From the NCBI GenBank assembly GCA_964636575.1, contig CAZWSE010000103.1, positions 1 to 11,310 on the forward strand: a stretch of DNA of 11,310 bases. Reading direction: 5' to 3'. The DNA comes from CAZWSE01 sp964636575. Lineage in GTDB: Bacteria > Pseudomonadota > Alphaproteobacteria > Rhodobacterales > Rhodobacteraceae. Below the pieces are notes generated by a model. It was not told where the DNA came from. It was given only the letters and a program-made list of their open reading frames with translations, and did no database searches. Shown piece after piece: positions 7,437 to 11,310 of this stretch. Both the position numbers and the translations under genes were made by a program. Within the stretch, counting starts at the first letter, position 1, and the number at the start of each line of letters is the position of its first letter.

Positions 7437-8556
7437 ATGAAAGTCGAAATTCACACCCTGTTTCAATACCTGCTTGATACCACAACTGCGGACCCACAAG
7501 CGATTGTCGGGTTTTCATTGTCCGAAAGCCCCCGGCTAGAAGCGTTTTTGGGCGATTTAGACCCTAATTTGAGCCTCGACTGGAACGGGCGTGACTTTCG
7601 GGGCCTGCCCGAACTGCGAACTCATGTATTACGTCAAGCGGGGCTGGACGGCACATGTGCTCTAAACGATGTTCTGATCACCGCCGGTGCAGCTGAGGCG
7701 AATTATCTGGTTCTGCGACAGCTTTTGAATGCTGGCGATGAAATCGTGGTGGAATCCCCCGGCTGGCCCCAAGCCGCCGTGATCGCCAAGGCCGAGGGAG
7801 CCACCATAAAGACCGTACACCGCGACGAATCCGACGCTTGGCGTCTGCCCTTGGACAGACTGCGGGAAGCTGTGACCGACAAGACCAAGCTGATCTTTCT
7901 AACCAATCCCAACAACCCGACCGGGCAACGATTTGAGCGGGCTGAGCTGGAAGAAATTGTCCAAATCGCGGATCACGTCGGGGCTTGGCTGCTGGTGGAT
8001 GAGGTCTACTCAGGGCTTGAGTGGGACGGCCCACGCGCGCCGTCGATTGCGGGCATGTATGCGCGGGGGATCACCACAGGGTCCGTCTCCAAGGGGTTGG
8101 GCCTGCAAGGGTTGCGCACGGGCTGGCTGATTTGCCCTGATCCTGATCTGGTCATGGATGCCGTGATTTTGCGGGAAAACGGGTCCGAGATTATGAATGT
8201 CATGGGCGAGGTGATCGCCGAGATCGCGTTAAGACCGGACAGGTATTCGCAAGCTATGGACAAGGCGCGGGAAGATGGTTTGGCGAACCTTGCGACCTTG
8301 AGTGCCTTTATCGAAGACAGCCCTCATCTGACGTGGGTGCCGCCCCGCGCAGGGCTGATCGGGTTAGCGCGATTGCCGGATGGGGTGGACAGCGACAGCT
8401 TTGCAAAGCGGTTGTTGCAAGACCCCTACCGCACGTTTCTGCTGCCCGGTTCCGCCTATGATCACCCGCACCACATTCGGGTTGGCGTTGGCGGCGGTGC
8501 GGGGGTGAATGTGCTGGATGGGTTGGAGCAGGTGGGGCGGCTGTTGAGCGATTGGG
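7437..8556 (+). CDS. PLP-dependent aminotransferase, class I/II (3' end in gap)
   Basis: A fold-type I aminotransferase of which 373 full codons are visible before the N block; the family is usually about 375-400 residues, so only the extreme C-terminus and stop are missing. Seen are ITAGAAEANYLVLRQLL (81-97), ESPGWPQ (106-112), NPNNPTG (157-163), VDEVYSGLEW with Asp188 and Tyr191, the PLP Lys219 in SVSKGLGLQGLRTGW with Arg227 nearby, and the carboxylate-binding Arg region in HHIRVGVGGG near the end. The amino-acid substrate cannot be told from sequence; related proteins are annotated simply as class I/II aminotransferases. No strong ribosome-binding site precedes the ATG. It diverges from the hydrolase gene over 38 bp. 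Any reading through the gap is artificial, because the far side is antisense to the P450. Confidence 0.88.
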
Positions 8557-8656
8557 NNNNNNNNNNNNNNNNNNNNNNNNNNNNNNNNNNNNNNNNNNNN
8601 NNNNNNNNNNNNNNNNNNNNNNNNNNNNNNNNNNNNNNNNNNNNNNNNNNNNNNNN
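8557..8656. other. Assembly gap, 100 N
   Basis: A run of exactly 100 N, the conventional filler for a scaffold gap of unknown length. It falls between the 3' ends of two convergent genes, the aminotransferase and the P450. How much sequence, or whether whole genes, lie here cannot be known from the window. Confidence 0.98.
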
Positions 8657-8657
8657 C

Positions 8658-9842
8658 CTAACCCAACGTCGCTTGCAATGCCTTAAACCCGCGAAACCGC
8701 ACCCTTCTGCCCCGCTCTGCGTGTTCGATCCGGTACTTCGGATACCGCTGCACAAACTTGGCCACCGCAATCCGCCCTTCCATGCGTGCAAGCGTAAGCC
8801 CGACACAGGTATGCGCGCCACCTGCGAAGGCCAGATGCTTGTTGGGACGGCGTGACAGGTTCAACTGCTCGGGCGCATCGAACTCAGCAGGGTCACGATT
8901 GGCAGCCCCAATACACAGATGCAGATCCGTTCCTGCAGGTATGTCTGTGCCGTTCAAGGTGATGTCTTTGGTGGTCAGACGGTTGCCAAACTGGTTCGGG
9001 CTTTCAAAGCGCAGCATTTCATCGACGCCTGTGACCATAACATCAGGTGAAGCCAGAACAGCGTCTCGCGCGGCGTGGTCTTTGCCCAACGCCCAAAGCG
9101 CGCTGCCGATCAGATTGGTCGTCGTCTCGTGTCCAGCGTTCAGGATGAAAATGCAATTCTGATACAATTCCTGCGCGGTCAGGTTGCCTTCGGTTGAAAA
9201 CATCAGACGGGTCAGAACGTCTGTTTCGGGATCACCGGGGGCCTTGCGTCTGTCCGCGACAAGATCGGTCAGGTAGGCCACAAAATCGGTCACGGCCTTG
9301 TTGCCCTGATCATGCTGCGCTGGTGACAAAGCAGGCTCTAACGCGCCCAAAATGGCCAAAGACCACCCTTGTAACGGCCCACGCTCGTCGCGAGGGATAT
9401 TGAACAGGTTGCCAATGACTTCGATCGGGATAGCCCCCGCAAAGCCCTCGATCAGGTCAACAGAAGACGCACCTTCCATCTGATCCAAAAGCTGATCGAC
9501 CAAAGCAATCAGCCCCGGTTCCATCGATCCAAGCGCGCGCGGGGTCATCGCGCCGACCATGATTTTGCGCACGCGGGTGTGCAAAGGCGGGTCGTTGAAC
9601 ACCAGCGAGGTCGTGTGATGCTCAAACAACGGGGTGTCCCCGAACTTGGGTTTGAAAACGGATTTCTTGTCAGAAATGAAGGTATCCGTATCGCGGTAAA
9701 TGCGATCCAGATCGGCATGGCGACTGATTATGAAAGACCCGTCAGGCTGCGGATGCACAGGCGAGTTGTCCCGCAACCACGTATAGGTCGGGTAGGGATT
9801 GTCGTGAAAACTGTCTGGTAGGTCGGTCAGTACAACATCCAT
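8658..9842 (-). CDS. Cytochrome P450 (soluble bacterial type)
   Basis: A complete 394-residue bacterial P450 monooxygenase with no membrane anchor. Key elements: VFNDPPLHTRVRKIM (81-95, C-helix region), the I-helix oxygen-activation motif AGHETT (236-241), the K-helix ExxR (Glu275/Arg278), and the heme-binding FAGGAHTCVG with the axial Cys346. P450s of this form usually take electrons from a ferredoxin and ferredoxin reductase; none is encoded beside it. I chose the ATG at 9842: AAGGAG lies seven bases upstream (minus strand, 9855-9850). An in-frame ATG at 9866 would place that ribosome-binding site inside the coding region. The protein then begins MDVVLTDLPDSFHDNPYPTY, typical of the class. 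Substrate is unknown. The stop lies one base inside the right edge of the gap. Confidence 0.93.
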   Translation of the reverse strand: MDVVLTDLPDSFHDNPYPTYTWLRDNSPVHPQPDGSFIISRHADLDRIYRDTDTFISDKKSVFKPKFGDTPLFEHHTTSLVFNDPPLHTRVRKIMVGAMTPRALGSMEPGLIALVDQLLDQMEGASSVDLIEGFAGAIPIEVIGNLFNIPRDERGPLQGWSLAILGALEPALSPAQHDQGNKAVTDFVAYLTDLVADRRKAPGDPETDVLTRLMFSTEGNLTAQELYQNCIFILNAGHETTTNLIGSALWALGKDHAARDAVLASPDVMVTGVDEMLRFESPNQFGNRLTTKDITLNGTDIPAGTDLHLCIGAANRDPAEFDAPEQLNLSRRPNKHLAFAGGAHTCVGLTLARMEGRIAVAKFVQRYPKYRIEHAERGRRVRFRGFKALQATLG

Positions 9843-9972
9843 TTGGACACTCCTTAGGGGATACATTGCTCACTCAAAACGGGCGTCGTCAATCAGGGGC
9901 ATGGCGAAGTTAGGGGCGATAGCGGTCCAAATTTGACGCCGTTGCCGTTAGGGAATCACCACATAAAGAAAC

Positions 9973-10001
9973 TTGGGAATTCACATTCTGTAAAATACAA
10001 C
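9973..10001 (+). promoter_or_regulatory. Weak candidate promoter for the receiver gene
   Basis: TTGGGA (9973-9978) and TACAAC (9996-10001) are spaced by 17 bases, each matching four of six sigma-70 consensus positions, and lie 33 bases before the chosen receiver start. The 192-bp divergent spacer 9843-10034 otherwise shows only three short TTAGGG repeats (9854, 9910, 9948). The call is tentative because alphaproteobacterial promoters are loosely defined. Confidence 0.25.
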
Positions 10002-10034
10002 CTAAACGAGAAGTCGGAAAGGGCTTACGGCACG

Positions 10035-10442
10035 ATGACGGATCGAAAATTTATCGTTTTGATGGTTGATGATGACAAGGATGATATCTTTGCAATCAGA
10101 CGCGGTTTTCAGAATGTGACGGTGGATGTTGATTTCCAAGCTGTTCCGAGCCCGGCCGCCTTGTTCGACCACCTCAACGATTCAAACCACGCACATCCTG
10201 ACCTCATTTTACTGGACGTGAACATGCCGCGTATGAACGGATTTGAGGTTCTGGAACGGCTTAAATCCAAAGAGGAATGGGCCGGTATTTCGGTTATCGT
10301 CCTTTCCACATCCGCAAACGAGTCTGATCGGATGAAGGCCAAACAGCTTGGCGCAACTGACTTTGAAACCAAGTTCAGTTCGATGGCGGTCCTCGAAAAA
10401 TGGGTCCAAAGGGTTGAAAACTTCCTCAAAATACAATCTTAA
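10035..10442 (+). CDS. Single-domain response regulator (CheY/Rcp1-like receiver)
   Basis: A 135-residue stand-alone receiver domain with no output domain. It shows the acidic pocket in MVDDDKDD (Asp12/Asp13), the phospho-acceptor Asp61 in LILLDVNMPRMNGFEVL, the Ser/Thr switch in VLSTSAN (90s), and the conserved Lys113 in FETKFS. The Lys is followed by Phe rather than the usual Pro. The IFAIRRGF opening resembles Rcp1-like receivers that pair with phytochrome or PAS histidine kinases. I chose the ATG at 10035, preceded by GGAAAGGG, over a TTG at 9933 whose extra 34 residues are not receiver-like. It probably relays phosphate to or from the multidomain protein encoded downstream, which is inference from adjacency. 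The last bases form a TTAACG repeat unit with the stop codon. Confidence 0.9.
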   Translation: MTDRKFIVLMVDDDKDDIFAIRRGFQNVTVDVDFQAVPSPAALFDHLNDSNHAHPDLILLDVNMPRMNGFEVLERLKSKEEWAGISVIVLSTSANESDRMKAKQLGATDFETKFSSMAVLEKWVQRVENFLKIQS

Positions 10443-10456
10443 CGGTGTTGAACAAG

Positions 10457-10471
10457 TTAACGCTATCTTAA
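10457..10471 (+). promoter_or_regulatory. CtrA-type binding box (TTAA-N7-TTAA)
   Basis: TTAACGCTATCTTAA at 10457-10471 is an exact match to the TTAA-N7-TTAA consensus for the alphaproteobacterial cell-cycle/motility regulator CtrA. It is the core of a 107-bp spacer (10443-10549) and lies about 78 bases before the CheB-CheR start. The hexamer TTAACG also occurs at 10439, 10457, 10468 and 10489, so further half-sites flank the box. Binding is not shown by sequence alone. Confidence 0.6.
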
Positions 10472-10549
10472 CGATTCTAAACAAATGGTTAACGCCTCAC
10501 CACGGTCGCCATTTGTCTGGTTGATGGGTCCAGAACAGAGTGAATCGGA

Positions 10550-11310
10550 ATGCCGAAAAAGAGCGATACAGAATCTAGTGTGACAATCGTTGCAATCGGG
10601 GCCTCCGCCGGTGGTTTGGACCCCTATGAAAGGTTCTTTGACAATACCAAGGATGATTCAGGCGTTGCCTATGTCATCATCCAGCACCTGTCGCCCAATT
10701 TCCAAAGCATGATGGACGAACTGCTGTCGCGTCATTCCAAAATGAAAATCGAACGGGTGGTAAACGAGCTCACGATTGAACCCAATACAATTTATCTGAA
10801 CCCTCCACGCACTGAGATGACCGTGAAAAACGGAAAGTTCCAACTGACGGACTATTCCGAAACCAAACTGCTAAACCTGCCAATCGACACGTTCTTCTCT
10901 TCGCTGGCACAGGAAGCCGGATCAAAAGCTATCGCCGTGATTTTGTCGGGCACAGGTTCTGATGGTACAAAGGGCGCGCAAGAGATCAAAGATTCAGGCG
11001 GCATTGTTTTGGCACAGGATCTGACCTCGGCCAAGTTTGACGGTATGCCCGGATCGGTCATCAAGCTGGGGATCGCAGATGCCGTCGGCTACCCTGAAAT
11101 GCTGGCGGAAAACGTGGGGCGAATTCTCAAAGGGCAACCCTTAATCGCGGACCCGCATCTTGGCGTGATCAAAAACCCGTCCCAACGTATTTTCCATCAG
11201 CTTCGAGAACGCTACGGGACAGAATTCAACTACTACAAAACGGCCACCATCGACCGACGGCTGGAACGTCGGGCAAGTCTGCTCAATCTCAGCTTGGAAG
11301 ACTATGCCGC
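10550..11310 (+). CDS. CheB-CheR fusion chemotaxis/sensory protein (3' partial)
   Basis: The first 253 residues of a larger protein cut by the window end. Residues about 11-195 are a CheB methylesterase domain without the usual N-terminal receiver. The catalytic triad is intact: Ser19 in AIGASAGG, His46 in VIIQHLSPN, Asp138 in SGTGSDGT. At residues 216-253 a CheR N-terminal helical domain begins (HQLRERYGTEFNYYKTATIDRRLERRASLL), the usual join in CheB/CheR fusions that often continue into PAS and histidine kinase domains. The ATG at 10550 is the first start after an in-frame TGA at 10541. These proteins probably signal through methylation-like chemistry or a kinase module, with the receiver upstream as a likely partner. 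It does not appear in a frame that ends within the window. Confidence 0.88.
   Translation, partial: MPKKSDTESSVTIVAIGASAGGLDPYERFFDNTKDDSGVAYVIIQHLSPNFQSMMDELLSRHSKMKIERVVNELTIEPNTIYLNPPRTEMTVKNGKFQLTDYSETKLLNLPIDTFFSSLAQEAGSKAIAVILSGTGSDGTKGAQEIKDSGGIVLAQDLTSAKFDGMPGSVIKLGIADAVGYPEMLAENVGRILKGQPLIADPHLGVIKNPSQRIFHQLRERYGTEFNYYKTATIDRRLERRASLLNLSLEDYA

Noticed and set aside
7399..7518. Longer hydrolase start at 7518
   Set aside because: It would overlap the divergent aminotransferase by 82 bases, and the ATG at 7398 has a good ribosome-binding site and a family-like N-terminus.
8557..8855. Continuation of the aminotransferase frame through the N block into 8657-8855
   Set aside because: The sequence after the gap is the reverse strand of the P450 C-terminus, including the heme-binding region, so the join is an artefact of translating N.
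9841..9932. Eight-base inverted repeat ATTTGGAC (9841-9848) and GTCCAAAT (9925-9932) in the P450/receiver spacer
   Set aside because: Short, 76 bases apart and expected by chance at this length; the left arm overlaps the P450 start codon.
9854..9954. Three TTAGGG repeats (9854, 9910, 9948) between P450 and the receiver gene
   Set aside because: Irregular spacing, differing flanks, and the first overlaps the P450 ribosome-binding region; no known regulator recognised.

Overview
The window looks like a draft or metagenome-derived contig from an alphaproteobacterium, most likely Rhodobacterales (roseobacter-like). The grounds are the gene content, the GC-rich coding style and a CtrA-type DNA site near the right end. 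This is inference from family recognition; no database search was run. A block of exactly 100 N (8557-8656) marks a scaffold gap of unknown true length.

Region 1 (1-4622, plus strand) is the distal part of an aerobic phenylacetate catabolic operon: the end of paaB, then paaC, paaD, paaE and paaZ. The genes are tightly packed or overlapping. PaaB and PaaC (with PaaA, upstream and out of view) form the ring 1,2-phenylacetyl-CoA epoxidase. PaaD is its MIP18-type maturation factor and PaaE its reductase. PaaZ opens the oxepin ring with its hydratase domain and oxidises the resulting aldehyde.

Region 2 (4623-6643, plus strand) starts with a 106-bp spacer that may hold a promoter with a palindrome between its -35 and -10 elements. 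It is followed by kynureninase (kynU) and a classical short-chain dehydrogenase one base downstream, a clear two-gene unit.

Region 3 (6640-8556) has a minus-strand metallo-beta-lactamase-fold hydrolase with the full metal-ligand set of AiiA-type N-acyl homoserine lactonases; its stop codon overlaps that of the dehydrogenase. A plus-strand fold-type I aminotransferase diverges from it over only 38 bp and runs into the gap.

Region 4 (8658-9842, minus strand) is a complete soluble class I-type bacterial cytochrome P450.

Region 5 (10035-11310, plus strand) is a signalling pair: a stand-alone CheY/Rcp1-type receiver, then the start of a CheB-CheR fusion protein cut by the window end. The 107 bp between them carry a perfect TTAA-N7-TTAA CtrA-type box and four copies of TTAACG. 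This regulatory site is the most interesting non-coding signal in the window.

No rRNA, tRNA, CRISPR array, insertion sequence or convincing intrinsic terminator was seen. No wholly new system is evident; most of the window is recognisable catabolic and signalling content in a loose accessory arrangement.
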